Assembly: GCA_016710645.1 (NCBI GenBank)
Contig: JADJVI010000009.1
Coordinates: 38,424 to 102,423 of the forward strand
Source of the DNA: Actinomycetales bacterium
Lineage (GTDB): Bacteria > Actinomycetota > Actinomycetes > Actinomycetales > Dermatophilaceae
DNA: 64,000 bases
Direction of reading: 5' to 3'
Shown: one piece after another, positions 1 to 9,082 of the stretch
How positions within the stretch are numbered: position 1 is the stretch's first letter
How the letters are laid out: every line of letters begins with the position of its first letter
Notes under the pieces: model-generated
The model's database searches: none
What the model was told of the DNA's origin: nothing
What the model saw: only the letters and a program-made list of their open reading frames with translations
Made by a program: the position numbers and the translations under genes

Positions 1-1149
1 CGCGGCCTTGCATGCCTCCAGGATGGAGCGGCGCTCGGCCCACTCGGCCTCGTTCTGCGGGACGAGGAAGCGCATGGTGGCCGCGGTGACGTCGAGGTTT
101 TCGGCGGCTGCGGCGTGGCGCTCGTCGTGGTAGCTGGCGACGATTGACGGGTCGGCCCAGCCGTGCATGGCGAAGGCGACCTTCCAGGCGGCGTTCTCGG
201 CGTCCGGGACACCGGAGTTGAGGCCACGCGCGCCGAACGGGGCCACCAGGTGGGCACCGTCGCCGGCCATCAGCAGGCGGCCCTTGACCATCTGGTCGAC
301 CTGGCGGGCGTGGAAGCGGTAGACCGACTTCCACACGATTTCGTAGTCGGCGTCACCGACGATCTTGCGGATCCGGGCGTCGAGCGCCCCGGACTTCTCC
401 TCGGCCTCGACGTCATAGGCCGGGGGCACCTGCCAATCGATCCGGTAGACCGAGCCGGGGCACGGGTGGATGAGCACCTGGCGGCCTGGGTTCCACTCCG
501 GGTCGAAGTAGAACCGCCGCTCCAGTTCCCAGCCGGGCAGGGTGGTGCGGATGTCGCAGATGAGGAACTGGTCCTCGAAGGTGGTGCCTTCGAAGCTCAT
601 CCCCACCATGTCGCGGACGAGGTGGCCCTTGTTGCCGGGCGCGGCGATGCAGTATTCGCCGGTGATCCGCTCGACCGAACCGTCGGCGAGCCGGCATACC
701 AGGGTGATCGAGTCGTCGTCCTGCTCGACGGCCTCGACCGTGTGGCCCCACTTCTCGGTGATGAGCGGGTTGCCGTGGATCTTCTCGTCGAGGAGTTCCT
801 CGGTGCGGTTCTGGCCGATGTTGACGAACGGCGGGAAGGGCGAGCGGCCGCGGTCGACGAAGCCCTGGCTGAACAGCTCCTGGCCCTGGTAGAGGGTCAC
901 GGCGCGGGTCCACGTGACGCCCTCGGCGGCGATCGCCTTGCCGGCGCCGACGTGATCCCAGACGTCGAGGACGTCGCGCTGCTGGCAGAGCGCTTTGGAC
1001 CCGATCGGGTCGCGCTCGGGACGGGCGTCGAGCATCACCACCGGAATGCCCCACTCCGCGAGCAACAGCGCAGCCGTCTGACCGACCGGGCCGGCGCCCA
1101 GGACCAGGGCCTGCCGCGAGGAGTCGAGGGGTGCAACGGTGGGTGCCAT
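1..1149 (-). CDS. FAD-dependent aromatic-ring hydroxylase (partial, C-terminus outside window)
   Basis: The frame is open on the minus strand from ATG at 1149 to the window edge, so only about 383 N-terminal residues are seen. Near the N-terminus is the Rossmann FAD motif GAGPVG, and late in the protein is the GDGAHLVAPFGARGLNSG stretch, the second flavin-binding motif of PheA/TfdB- and MhpA-type monooxygenases. These use NAD(P)H and O2 to hydroxylate phenolic substrates in the cytosol; the substrate cannot be read here. A GGAGAG ribosome site precedes the ATG. The LysR gene just upstream on the same strand is a plausible regulator. Family assignment is secure, specificity is not. Confidence 0.85.
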   Translation of the reverse strand, partial: MAPTVAPLDSSRQALVLGAGPVGQTAALLLAEWGIPVVMLDARPERDPIGSKALCQQRDVLDVWDHVGAGKAIAAEGVTWTRAVTLYQGQELFSQGFVDRGRSPFPPFVNIGQNRTEELLDEKIHGNPLITEKWGHTVEAVEQDDDSITLVCRLADGSVERITGEYCIAAPGNKGHLVRDMVGMSFEGTTFEDQFLICDIRTTLPGWELERRFYFDPEWNPGRQVLIHPCPGSVYRIDWQVPPAYDVEAEEKSGALDARIRKIVGDADYEIVWKSVYRFHARQVDQMVKGRLLMAGDGAHLVAPFGARGLNSGVPDAENAAWKVAFAMHGWADPSIVASYHDERHAAAAENLDVTAATMRFLVPQNEAEWAERRSILEACKAA

Positions 1150-1261
1150 AGGACTCTCCTTCCCAAAGTGGACTGGGATCATGGTGCGCCATCCCAGAAA
1201 CGCGCGAAAGGGCCAATTGTCGCGCTAAAAACGCAGGTATGCCGTGTTAGGGCTTCCGGGG

Positions 1262-2206
1262 TCATCGCGCCTCTGCCGCGCGGGCCGCGAGCTGGACGAA
1301 AGCCTGCGCGGCCCGGGTCAGCGGGGACTGGCGTGGCCACGCGACGACGATGGCGACCGGAGGCAACGGTGGGTCGACGACATCGCGCATGACGACCCTG
1401 CGCCCCTCGTAGGACAGGTCCACGGGGGTGCGCTGAACCAGCAGGGACCAGCCCAGCCCGCGCCCGACCAGCGCTCGCGCGGTCTCGTAGTTGCTGGTCC
1501 GCAGCGCAATCCGGGGGTCGAATCCGGCGCTGCGGCACATGTCGACGACGTGTTCACCGCTCGGCGGGACATCCAGCAGGATCATCGGTTCCTCGGCAAG
1601 TTCGGCCAGCCGCACCCCGCCGCCTTCGCCGTCGCCCGCTGAACCGGTGGCCAGTCGGTGACCGTCGTGGATGTGCACCCGGGGTGCGCTGCGCAGCCAG
1701 GTGACGAAGGTCCAGTGCCGCGGCAGGTCGATGTCATACGCGATGACGAGGTCCAGCTCGCGAGCGTCGACCGCTCGGCGCAGCCGGTCGAGGCTGTCCT
1801 CGCGCAGATCGACCCGCGCCGCCGGATACCGCGCCCCGAAGCCGGCGAGCAGCGGCGGCAACACCGTCGGGCCGAGCGTCGTGTAGCACCCGACATGCAG
1901 CACGCCGCTCACCTGACCAGGCTCGCCGCGCACATCGAGCTCCAGGTCGACGGCTTCGTGCAGCACCACCCGGGCCTTGGCGAGCATCGCCTCGCCGGCG
2001 GTCGTGAGCGTGACCCCTTTGGCGCGGCGCCGCACGCACAGCTGCACCCCGAGGATGCGCTCCAGCTCGTCGATCGCGGCGCGCACAGCGGTCGCCGACA
2101 ACCCCAACCGAGCGGCAGCCGCGGTGATCGTGCCGGTGTCGGCCACGGCGACGAAGGCGGCCAGTTGCTGCATCGTGTACGACGGGACGCCGACGACCCT
2201 GGCCAT
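1262..2206 (-). CDS. LysR-family transcriptional regulator
   Basis: A protein of 314 residues with the classic N-terminal winged helix-turn-helix (about residues 8-65, including TGTITAAAARLGLSATAVRA) followed by a periplasmic-binding-like effector domain. I start it at ATG 2206 because a -10 hexamer TAGGGT lies exactly 7 nt upstream, the leaderless arrangement; in-frame GTG 2215 and ATG 2173 are alternatives. It lies 112 bp upstream of the flavin hydroxylase on the same strand and is divergent from the ThrE-like exporter, so it may control either. The effector is unknown. Confidence 0.88.
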   Translation of the reverse strand: MARVVGVPSYTMQQLAAFVAVADTGTITAAAARLGLSATAVRAAIDELERILGVQLCVRRRAKGVTLTTAGEAMLAKARVVLHEAVDLELDVRGEPGQVSGVLHVGCYTTLGPTVLPPLLAGFGARYPAARVDLREDSLDRLRRAVDARELDLVIAYDIDLPRHWTFVTWLRSAPRVHIHDGHRLATGSAGDGEGGGVRLAELAEEPMILLDVPPSGEHVVDMCRSAGFDPRIALRTSNYETARALVGRGLGWSLLVQRTPVDLSYEGRRVVMRDVVDPPLPPVAIVVAWPRQSPLTRAAQAFVQLAARAAEAR

Positions 2207-2213
2207 GCCCCTC

Positions 2214-2219
2214 ACCCTA
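2214..2219 (-). promoter_or_regulatory. -10 element, leaderless promoter of the LysR gene
   Basis: TAGGGT read on the minus strand, 7 nt before ATG 2206. This TANNNT-N6/7-start layout is typical of leaderless actinobacterial transcripts and recurs through the window. Confidence 0.5.
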
Positions 2220-2323
2220 TGGTCGGCAGGCCGTTCGACGAGCCTGCCGCCGGCCTTTCGTCGGTATCAGTCCTCCGGCGCTGCGCATTGCGCCGTATGC
2301 CGTCCGGCAGGGACAGTGGTCCC

Positions 2324-3811
2324 GTGACCGCCCAGCCGCCACCCCGCCCGCGCCGCCAGCGCATCCGGGTGAGCCGACGGTTCCGGGCGGGAGCACGGCA
2401 TACCGGGCAGGTCGTCGCCGAGCAGACGGTGCGTGTCGTGCGGCCGAGCACGCCGCCGACCGACGCCATCCCGGTGTGGACCTCGCCCGACGGAGTCGAC
2501 CGGGCCACTGCCCAGGCGGTCGTCGACCTGGCGCTGCGGGTGGGGGTCGCCCTGCTGGCGACCGGCGCTCCGGCGCGCGAGGTCGTGTCGCGGACCCTGC
2601 GGGTCGCGCGGGCTTATGGGTTGCGCTCGATCCACGTCGACGTGACCTTCTCGTCGCTCACCGTGTCCTACCACCGCGGACCGAATGCCGACCCGATGAC
2701 GGTCATGCGGGTCGTGCGCACTCGGTCGCAGGATTTCACCCGCTACCAGCGGCTGCGTGACCTCGTCGAGTCTCTGGCCGCGGAACCCATCGACGTGGAG
2801 CGTGCGCGCGTCCGCCTCGACTCGGTCATCCAGGCCCACCACCCCTATCGGCGCTGGATCGTCTCGGCAGCCACGGGTGGCATCGGAGCTTCGGCCGCAG
2901 CCCTGCTCGGTGGTGGGCCGCTCATCGTGCTGCTGACCTTCCTCACCTCGGTGGCCATTGCGAGCCTGCAACACCAGCTCAAACGGGCCGGATTCGCGCC
3001 GTTCTTCACCCAGGCGGTAGGTGCCGCCGTCCCCACGGCCGTGGCGGTGGGGGTGGCGGTGCTGCGGCGCGACCTCGTGCTGTTGTCGGTGTCACCCTCG
3101 CTCGTCGTTGCCGCCGGCATCGTCGTGTTGCTGTCCGGTCTCTCGTTTGTCGGCGCTGCCCAGGACGCCATTGAGGGCTACTACGTCACAGCCGGAGGCC
3201 GACTCACCGAGGTCATGGTGCTCACCGTCGGGATGATCGCCGGCATCGTCGCGGTGCTTGCGGTGGCCCACCGGATCGGCGTGCCGATGACAATCAGCAC
3301 CCGCACCATGGGCGACGTCGACACGGTCGTCCAGGTGCTGGCTGCCGCCGGGGTCGCGGCGTCCTTCGCCGTGAGTTCGTATGCCGTCGGCCGCGCGGTC
3401 CTCGTGTGTGGGCTCGCGGGGGGTGCCGCCTTGCTGCTGCTGGTGGCCTTCACCTCGTGGGGAGCGGGTCGGCCGTCCGCCTCGGCTGCTGCGGCGCTGC
3501 TGGTGGGCCTGCCGGCCCAGTTGGTGGCGCGGCGGGTCCGCATCCCTGCCCTGGTCATCACCACCGCGGCGATCCTGCCGCTGGTGCCGGGTCGGTCGGT
3601 CTACCAGGGCGTCTTCCAACTCGTGACCAACACCGAAACCGGGCTGGCCGAGGGGCTTTCGACGCTCTTCGACGCAGCAGCCGTCGGCATCGGGATCGCT
3701 GCCGGTGTGTCGATGGGCACCTCGCTGGGCCGGATGGCCCTGACCCGTCGGGTGCGGCTCGGGGAGCCAGCCCCGGACGCGTCGCCTGGCCCGGCCGATC
3801 AGGTGAGGTAG
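2324..3811 (+). CDS. threonine/serine exporter family (ThrE-like) membrane protein
   Basis: A 495-residue protein: a hydrophilic, arginine-rich N-terminus, then a ThrE/DUF1212 domain with TGAPAREV, and from about residue 190 a run of roughly ten hydrophobic helices. Corynebacterial ThrE exports threonine and serine and has the same length and layout. I chose GTG 2324 because AGGGA lies about 10 nt upstream; ATG 2297 has no ribosome site. The longer open frame from 1658 overlaps the LysR gene and is spurious. Its 3' end overlaps the convergent gene by 13 bp. Confidence 0.85.
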   Translation: MTAQPPPRPRRQRIRVSRRFRAGARHTGQVVAEQTVRVVRPSTPPTDAIPVWTSPDGVDRATAQAVVDLALRVGVALLATGAPAREVVSRTLRVARAYGLRSIHVDVTFSSLTVSYHRGPNADPMTVMRVVRTRSQDFTRYQRLRDLVESLAAEPIDVERARVRLDSVIQAHHPYRRWIVSAATGGIGASAAALLGGGPLIVLLTFLTSVAIASLQHQLKRAGFAPFFTQAVGAAVPTAVAVGVAVLRRDLVLLSVSPSLVVAAGIVVLLSGLSFVGAAQDAIEGYYVTAGGRLTEVMVLTVGMIAGIVAVLAVAHRIGVPMTISTRTMGDVDTVVQVLAAAGVAASFAVSSYAVGRAVLVCGLAGGAALLLLVAFTSWGAGRPSASAAAALLVGLPAQLVARRVRIPALVITTAAILPLVPGRSVYQGVFQLVTNTETGLAEGLSTLFDAAAVGIGIAAGVSMGTSLGRMALTRRVRLGEPAPDASPGPADQVR

Positions 3812-4626
3812 GGCTCGACCTTCAGGTCGCGCACCATGGCCGCCTCCAGCTCCGCGCGGGAGCGCGGCAGCGGACCTCGGAGATGGTCGGCGACCCGCTG
3901 GTATCCGGGATCGGATCGCAGGTCGGTCTCGACCATGTCCGTCTCGCGGGTCGGCCCCAAGGCAGGCGCCGAGCGCCGGACCGGTATGCCGTGCCGCTCC
4001 AGTGCCGCGGTGAGACCGTCGAGGTCACGGACCGGGACGGTCCACACATGACTGGGCGCGACGCCGACCGGCAGCGCGGGCCAGCGGACCTGAGCCGGGT
4101 CGACTTTGCACATGAACAGCGGCCCGGAATCCGGGAAGTACGCGGGCCGGGATGGCGCCTTGATCCGCGATCCGGGCATCTGCCGAACGGCAGAACGCTG
4201 TCGCGCGGACGCCACCTGGGCCGGATCGATGACGAGCCGGGCGTCGTAGACCGCCGACCATGGCGCGGAGTAGGGGTGCATGCTCACGGCCTCGGGCGGT
4301 GTCGGGCGACTTCGGGTCGGGCCGACGTCGCCCACCGTCAGTCCCGAGGACTCCAGGCGGACCCCGATCCGGCCCTGAGTGAGGACTCGGATGGTTGTGC
4401 GGAGCCAGACCACCAGCAATGCCGTGGCGATCACGGCCGCGAGGAGCCCGGCGGGGGTGATCCGGCGGCCTGGGCCTTGGGGAAGGGTGGCCATCGCGAC
4501 GACGATGACAACGAGAGCGACCGGCAACAGGGTGTATGCCGCCACCTTGGCCGAGAGGCCGACAGCTGCGCCGCGTTCGATGAACGTGGGGGCCGATGTC
4601 GCTCCCCGGCCGGGGTCCACGCTCAT
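3799..4626 (-). CDS. membrane protein of T7SS-associated cassette (unknown function)
   Basis: I do not recognise a named family for this 275-residue protein. Two hydrophobic segments are clear near residues 28-50 and 57-78, followed by a soluble C-terminal domain of about 190 residues. Its start ATG 4626 overlaps the stop of the preceding gene in an ATGA, so the two are probably translationally coupled. It is the last of four minus-strand genes that begin with WXG100-like proteins, which suggests a membrane-anchored accessory for the secreted partner. The open frame upstream of 4626 is antisense noise inside the previous gene. Confidence 0.7.
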   Translation of the reverse strand: MSVDPGRGATSAPTFIERGAAVGLSAKVAAYTLLPVALVVIVVAMATLPQGPGRRITPAGLLAAVIATALLVVWLRTTIRVLTQGRIGVRLESSGLTVGDVGPTRSRPTPPEAVSMHPYSAPWSAVYDARLVIDPAQVASARQRSAVRQMPGSRIKAPSRPAYFPDSGPLFMCKVDPAQVRWPALPVGVAPSHVWTVPVRDLDGLTAALERHGIPVRRSAPALGPTRETDMVETDLRSDPGYQRVADHLRGPLPRSRAELEAAMVRDLKVEPYLT

Positions 4627-5432
4627 GAGCCATCCCGTTCTGGAGCTGCCGACTGCAACACGCGGGCGATGACCTCGTCGACCTCGTCCACCGAGCAGCC
4701 CTGACGAGCGATCCGCTCGCCCAACGCCGTGCGGGCGTCGACGTCGAACCCCGGGTGACCGGGCTGGGAGGCGACGCGCACGGCATACGCGCCGGGTTCT
4801 GCACCCGAGTCCGCGACCCGGTCGGCGCCGGCGACGGAGGCGTCGGGCCCGGGGCGAACCAGCAGGACGGCGACGGCGGGCACCTGTTGCCCCATCGCGG
4901 CGGAGGTCAGACAGGCAGCGGCCCACTCTGCCACCGACCGGGACAGCCGAGTCGGCGACATCAGCCGATGCTGTCGCGCGCCGGCGACGAGCAACTCGAC
5001 GACGACGAGGTGATCGGCCCCGTCGGACGCGCCGATACCGAACCAGCGCGGTGCCCGCACCTCGTGGCCGGCGCCGAGGCCGGCTCCGAACGCGGCATAC
5101 GAGGGCCGGGCCCGGGCTGCGGTCAGGAGCGCGAGAGCCGGCGCGGCGGACACGGTCCAACCGTGCGCGTCGTGCTGCCAGCCGAGGACGTGGCCGGCCG
5201 CGGCGAGTTCTCGCAGGGCGCGCTCGCCGCGAGCGAATCGCACACCAGGGTCGAGCGCCGCCCAGTCGGTCCACACCGGCACGTCGGTGAGCGGCCAGCG
5301 GCCCTCGCTGAGCACGCACAGCTGGTCGTCGGTGAGCGTCGGCAGCGGCACCACCCCGCGGACTGTCGCATCGAAGATCAGCCGGTCGATCTCCGCCTGC
5401 CGCTCCTGAGGATCCGTCTCGATCAAGCTCAT
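4623..5432 (-). CDS. hypothetical protein of T7SS-associated cassette (possibly EspG-like)
   Basis: A 269-residue soluble protein with ribosome site AGGAG 8 nt before ATG 5432, starting 9 bp after the stop of the WXG-type gene. The N-terminal text LPTLTDDQLCVLSEGRWP and the alternating Ala/Leu-rich segments faintly resemble EspG-type chaperones that accompany ESX substrates, but I cannot confirm this from sequence alone. No catalytic motif or membrane segment is visible. Position between the secreted-type protein and the membrane protein is the best clue to its job. Confidence 0.65.
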   Translation of the reverse strand: MSLIETDPQERQAEIDRLIFDATVRGVVPLPTLTDDQLCVLSEGRWPLTDVPVWTDWAALDPGVRFARGERALRELAAAGHVLGWQHDAHGWTVSAAPALALLTAARARPSYAAFGAGLGAGHEVRAPRWFGIGASDGADHLVVVELLVAGARQHRLMSPTRLSRSVAEWAAACLTSAAMGQQVPAVAVLLVRPGPDASVAGADRVADSGAEPGAYAVRVASQPGHPGFDVDARTALGERIARQGCSVDEVDEVIARVLQSAAPERDGS

Positions 5433-5441
5433 CGTCCGCTC

Positions 5442-6830
5442 CTAGCCACCGAAGAGGCTGCCGAGGGCATCGCCGATGGCGTCGCCCGCGGCCTCCAAGC
5501 CCTCACCAATGGTCTCCCCGGCGTCGCTGAGGAACTCGCCGGTGGCATGCGCGGCGTCGACGATGCCCCCCACGGCTGAGTCGACGACGTCATGAAAGGG
5601 TTCCCAGTTGTCATAGAGCCAGCTGCCGGCGAGATAGAGGCCAGTGCCGACGACGAGCACCTGGCCCACAACAGGGATCGCCGTGCCGGCCAGCAGCGCC
5701 CCACCCCAGGAGGTCGCGGCCACCGCACCGATCCCGAGCCCGACCAGGTTGCCACCCGCGGCAACTCGATCGACGACCCCCCAGCCGCCCTCGTGGGGCG
5801 GGTCGATGAGGGTCATGACGTCGCCGAGCACGGCGATGCCGGTGAGCACCTTGCTGGCGCCCCCGAGGATCTTGCTCCACTTGGAGAAGCTCTCGGCGCC
5901 CCCGACCGCCGACTCCAAGCGGGAGAGCGCGGACGGCAGGCGTGCTTGGAGTTGGCCGAGGCGAGTGGCCTCGGCGCCGGACAGCAGCCCGCGCGCCTTC
6001 AGCGCCTGCAGTGCGGCGATCTCACCCTGCAGGGCACTCACCTCGCTGGCGGCGGCGGCAACGGCGGCCGGTGACTCGGCCGCTCCGGCGCGGACTGCGG
6101 TGAGCAGACTCTCCAAGGTCTGGATCGGTTCGCTGCCTCCGCCGATGACTGCGGCCAGATTGCGCACGCTGGCGTAGGACCAGGCCAACTCCCAGATGCT
6201 GCCGAAGGCATCGGTGTATTCGTTGACGTCGCCAAGCAGCCGTAGCAACTCTTCCAAGGACGGGATCGTCTGCAGCGGGATGACAGCGCCGGTGATCTTG
6301 GCCGAATGAGACTGCTCGGCCTCGCGGTAGCCGTTCCACGCCAGGGTGGCGTCGTCGACGGCCGCCTGCATCTGGCTGGAGTACCCGTCGATGGTCTGCT
6401 GGGCCGCGGCCACCTCGGCGGGGGTGCGGTCGGGGTTGGCATTGACCTGCGCGACCAGGGCATCGGAGGCCGACTGGGCCGAGTCGTAGCGGGTGGCGGC
6501 CGCGGCGATCCGGCGTTGGGCCTGGTCCAGGGCGTCGGCAAAGCCTTGGCAGGCGGCCGCGACATCGTGGGTCGGGCCCTCCTGGGCACTGAGCCCGGCC
6601 TTGAGCAGGTCGGTCGAGGACGTGAACCCATCGGCCGCCGTGCCGGTCCAGGAGGTGCTGGAGACCACTCGTTCGGCCTGGCGCCGCACGCTGACGGCCG
6701 CGTCGCCGACCGAGTCCGCGCCACCGGAGAGCGTCGAGGCGAACGACCGGATGGCAAACGGGTCGCCCAGGGGCGGCACGAACAGGGCCAGACCCCCGCC
6801 GCTCCCGCCTCCGGTGTCGTCACGAGGCAT
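5442..6830 (-). CDS. T7SS secretion-signal (WXG100-like) domain protein
   Basis: A 462-residue protein. The first 130 residues match the T7SS signal/WXG100 helical hairpin: a GDPFAIRSFA start, a central SWTGTAADGF with the WxG turn, and a long second helix. A coiled Ala/Gln-rich stretch follows, then hydrophobic glycine-zipper-like segments near residues 330-400, and an amphipathic Asp/Gly/Ala tail. No nuclease, deaminase or peptidase motif is visible, so it may be structural, or a toxin with an unfamiliar C-terminal domain. It overlaps the upstream 99-residue gene by 11 bp. Confidence 0.75.
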   Translation of the reverse strand: MPRDDTGGGSGGGLALFVPPLGDPFAIRSFASTLSGGADSVGDAAVSVRRQAERVVSSTSWTGTAADGFTSSTDLLKAGLSAQEGPTHDVAAACQGFADALDQAQRRIAAAATRYDSAQSASDALVAQVNANPDRTPAEVAAAQQTIDGYSSQMQAAVDDATLAWNGYREAEQSHSAKITGAVIPLQTIPSLEELLRLLGDVNEYTDAFGSIWELAWSYASVRNLAAVIGGGSEPIQTLESLLTAVRAGAAESPAAVAAAASEVSALQGEIAALQALKARGLLSGAEATRLGQLQARLPSALSRLESAVGGAESFSKWSKILGGASKVLTGIAVLGDVMTLIDPPHEGGWGVVDRVAAGGNLVGLGIGAVAATSWGGALLAGTAIPVVGQVLVVGTGLYLAGSWLYDNWEPFHDVVDSAVGGIVDAAHATGEFLSDAGETIGEGLEAAGDAIGDALGSLFGG

Positions 6831-7119
6831 GGATGGCTCCGAACTGCGCTACGGCGGCATCTTCGGTCGCGCGATAGTTCACTCCCGCGGCCGTCACCCG
6901 GTGCTCCAGAGAGCCCATCGCCCCGTATGCCGTGCGCAGATTGCCCAGTAGCGCCACCACCGCCGAACTCACCGCCATCGACATGGCGGCGCTGCCCAAG
7001 GCCGCTTCGGCGCCCCCCAGAGCCTCGGTGAGCGATCGAGCCGTCGTTTCCACACTCTGGCGCGTGTCGGTGAACACCGTCGCGGTGCTCAACCCGTCTA
7101 CCGCTGCGGTATACGTCAC
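6820..7119 (-). CDS. small helical T7SS-associated protein (EspC/WXG100-like)
   Basis: A 99-residue, almost entirely helical protein beginning at GTG 7119 behind a GGAAGGGG ribosome site. It has the size of ESX-type secreted partners, two helices of about 40 residues separated near residue 58, and a C-terminal YRATEDAAVAQF reminiscent of the T7 export signal YxxxD/E (here Y-R-A-T-E). It is the first gene of the cassette and overlaps the next, as WXG100 partners usually do. Exact family not determined. Confidence 0.7.
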   Translation of the reverse strand: MTYTAAVDGLSTATVFTDTRQSVETTARSLTEALGGAEAALGSAAMSMAVSSAVVALLGNLRTAYGAMGSLEHRVTAAGVNYRATEDAAVAQFGAIHAS

Positions 7120-7331
7120 GAGATCCCCTTCCCGGCCTGCTGTCCCGGGTCAGCGTAGTGACCGCCGAGGGTGGCGCGCCTGAGTCGGGATACTCAGCGG
7201 GAGCTGGTCGGGCACCGAAAGGGTCGGATCAGGGGCCGGACCCGTGAGGACCCGCGGGCGCAGGATGACGCCGGCCCGGGTTGTGTGTCCACAGCTGCCG
7301 CCGGGCGCGCCGGGAACCCGACGCCCCGGCT

Positions 7332-7337
7332 TAAGCT
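7332..7337 (+). promoter_or_regulatory. -10 element, leaderless promoter of the PHP gene
   Basis: TAAGCT lies 6 nt before GTG 7344, so the transcript probably starts at or next to the initiation codon. The 224-bp gap back to 7119 also serves the divergent T7SS cassette; nothing else is seen in it. Confidence 0.5.
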
Positions 7338-7343
7338 GGCCGG

Positions 7344-8192
7344 GTGCGCATCGACCTGCACACCCACTCGACCCGCAGCGACGGCACCGATGCCCCAGCC
7401 GGGCTGGTCGCCCATGCGCTCGCCGCGGGTCTGGATGTCGTCGGGCTCACCGACCACGACGTCATGACCGGGTGGGACGAAGCCTTCGAGGCTAGCCGTC
7501 GGCTGGGCGTGGCCGTGGTGCCGGGCGTGGAGATCTCCTGCGAGCGCGACGGACGGTCGGTGCACCTGCTGGGCTACCTCCTCGACCCGGCCAACCCCGC
7601 ACTGCTGGCCGAGCTCGACCGGGCCCGTTCCTCGCGCGCCACTCGGCTGCAGCGGATGGTCGATCTGCTGGCGGCGGACGGCATACCGATCTCGCAGGAG
7701 CAGGTGGCGGCGCAGGTCCCCGCGGGCGCGACGCCTGGGCGACCGCACGTCGCGGATGCGCTTGTCGCATCGGGCGTGGTCGCCGATCGGGACGAGGCAT
7801 TCCGGCGCTGGCTCGCCGACGACAGTCCCTACTACGTGCGCTACTACGCCCCCGATCCCGCCCGCGCCGTTGCACTGGTGCGGGCTGCCGGCGGAGTCCC
7901 GGTCCTGGCCCACCCGCTGGCGGCCCGGCGAGGAGTCGCACCCACCCTTGCCTTGGTCGAGGAACTGGCAGCCGTGGGTCTGGCGGGGGTCGAGGCCGAC
8001 CATCCCGACCACGACGAGCGGGCCCGGCGCGCGGTGCGGGAGGCGGCACGGCATACCGGCGTGTTCGTCACCGGATCCAGTGACTATCACGGCACCGGGA
8101 AGCCGGTGCGGATCGGTGCCGAACTGACCCACCCCGACGTGCTCGCCGCGATCGAGTCGCTCGGCGCCGGCTCGGCGGTCGTCCGCCCGTGA
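7344..8192 (+). CDS. PHP-domain phosphoesterase
   Basis: A 282-residue PHP protein. The metal-binding motifs are all visible: DLHTHSTRSDGT at the N-terminus, GLTDHD at about residue 33, PGVEISC at about 53, and GSSDYHG near the C-terminus. Relatives hydrolyse 3',5'-nucleoside bisphosphates or trim 5' RNA ends (YciV/RNase AM type) in the cytosol using a trinuclear metal site. Start GTG 7344 is supported by the leaderless -10. The stop overlaps the next start (GTGA), so it heads an operon with the RecB-like nuclease and ParA. Confidence 0.9.
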   Translation: MRIDLHTHSTRSDGTDAPAGLVAHALAAGLDVVGLTDHDVMTGWDEAFEASRRLGVAVVPGVEISCERDGRSVHLLGYLLDPANPALLAELDRARSSRATRLQRMVDLLAADGIPISQEQVAAQVPAGATPGRPHVADALVASGVVADRDEAFRRWLADDSPYYVRYYAPDPARAVALVRAAGGVPVLAHPLAARRGVAPTLALVEELAAVGLAGVEADHPDHDERARRAVREAARHTGVFVTGSSDYHGTGKPVRIGAELTHPDVLAAIESLGAGSAVVRP

Positions 8193-9082
8193 GCGGCGCT
8201 CCGGGGCCGGGGGAGCAGGGCACCTTCCCGGGCATGCCCACCCCCTTGTATGCCGCGAGCCCGTCCCGCCTGCTGGCCTGGCTGGACTGCCCGCGTCGGT
8301 ATCGGTTCGCCTACCTCGACCGGCCGCGGCCCCCATCCCGGCCGCAGCGCGCGCACACGTCGGTCGGGGTGAGCACGCACAACGCGCTGCGCGACTGGTG
8401 GGATTCCACCCCACGCACCCCTCAGACCGGCGGCCGGCTCGTGCGAGAGGGCTGGATCGGCCTGGGGTTCCGCGACGAGCGGCAGAGCGAGGTATGGCGG
8501 GAGCGGGTGCGCGAGGAGGTCACGGCATACCTGGGCGGGGTCGATGCCTCGCGGGTGCCCATCGGCATCGAGCGCACCGCCGCCTTCAAGACCGAGAAGC
8601 TGGCCTTCTTCGGGCGGATCGACCGGCTCGATGACCGCGGCGGCGAGCTCGTCGTCGTCGACTACAAGACCGGCCGGCGCCCGCTCACCGACGAGGATGC
8701 CCGCACCTCGCTGCCGCTGGCCCTGTATGCCGCGGCGGTGTGGAAGATGTTCCGGCGGCGCTGTATGCGGGTGGAGTTGCACCACGTGCCGACCGGCACG
8801 GTGGTCTCGCACACCCACTCGGACGACTCGCTGGTCGCCAAGGTGCGCGAGGCCGAGTCGATCGCGGCCGACCTGCGGCGCGCCGACGCGGAGTATGCCG
8901 TGTCCGGCACCGACGCGGAGTGCTTCCCACCACGGTTGTCGCCCTTGTGCCGTTGGTGCGACTACCGTGCCCACTGTCCCCCTGGACAGGCGGTCGGTCC
9001 AGAGCACGAGTCCTGGGCCGCCCTGGAGGCACCGAGCGAATCGGTCCCCGACCCTGACCGAGACGAAGGAGTGCAGGCATGA
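8189..9082 (+). CDS. RecB/Cas4-like PD-(D/E)XK nuclease with predicted Fe-S cluster
   Basis: A 297-residue single-domain nuclease. The catalytic PD-(D/E)XK core is visible as FGRIDRLDDR followed by VVDYKTGRR. One cysteine in the N-terminal DCPRRY and three in the C-terminal LCRWCDYRAHCPP have the spacing of the 4Fe-4S cluster seen in AddB, AdnA and Cas4. It probably cuts or trims single-stranded DNA ends. There is no helicase domain and no cas gene nearby, so a repair role is likelier than CRISPR adaptation. It overlaps both neighbours by 4 bp. Confidence 0.85.
   Translation: MSGAPGPGEQGTFPGMPTPLYAASPSRLLAWLDCPRRYRFAYLDRPRPPSRPQRAHTSVGVSTHNALRDWWDSTPRTPQTGGRLVREGWIGLGFRDERQSEVWRERVREEVTAYLGGVDASRVPIGIERTAAFKTEKLAFFGRIDRLDDRGGELVVVDYKTGRRPLTDEDARTSLPLALYAAAVWKMFRRRCMRVELHHVPTGTVVSHTHSDDSLVAKVREAESIAADLRRADAEYAVSGTDAECFPPRLSPLCRWCDYRAHCPPGQAVGPEHESWAALEAPSESVPDPDRDEGVQA

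Noticed and set aside
163..1392. Long plus-strand open frames antisense to the flavin hydroxylase
   Set aside because: In 70% GC DNA antisense frames stay open by chance; the minus strand has the FAD motifs, a ribosome site and a normal start.
3406..4704. 432-residue plus-strand frame across the thrE end and the T7SS cassette
   Set aside because: Arg/Gly/Pro-rich composition without motifs, and antisense to genes with good starts and couplings.
8189..9082. Possible CRISPR adaptation gene (Cas4-like nuclease)
   Set aside because: No repeats, spacers or other cas genes anywhere in the window; Fe-S RecB-type nucleases are common outside CRISPR loci.
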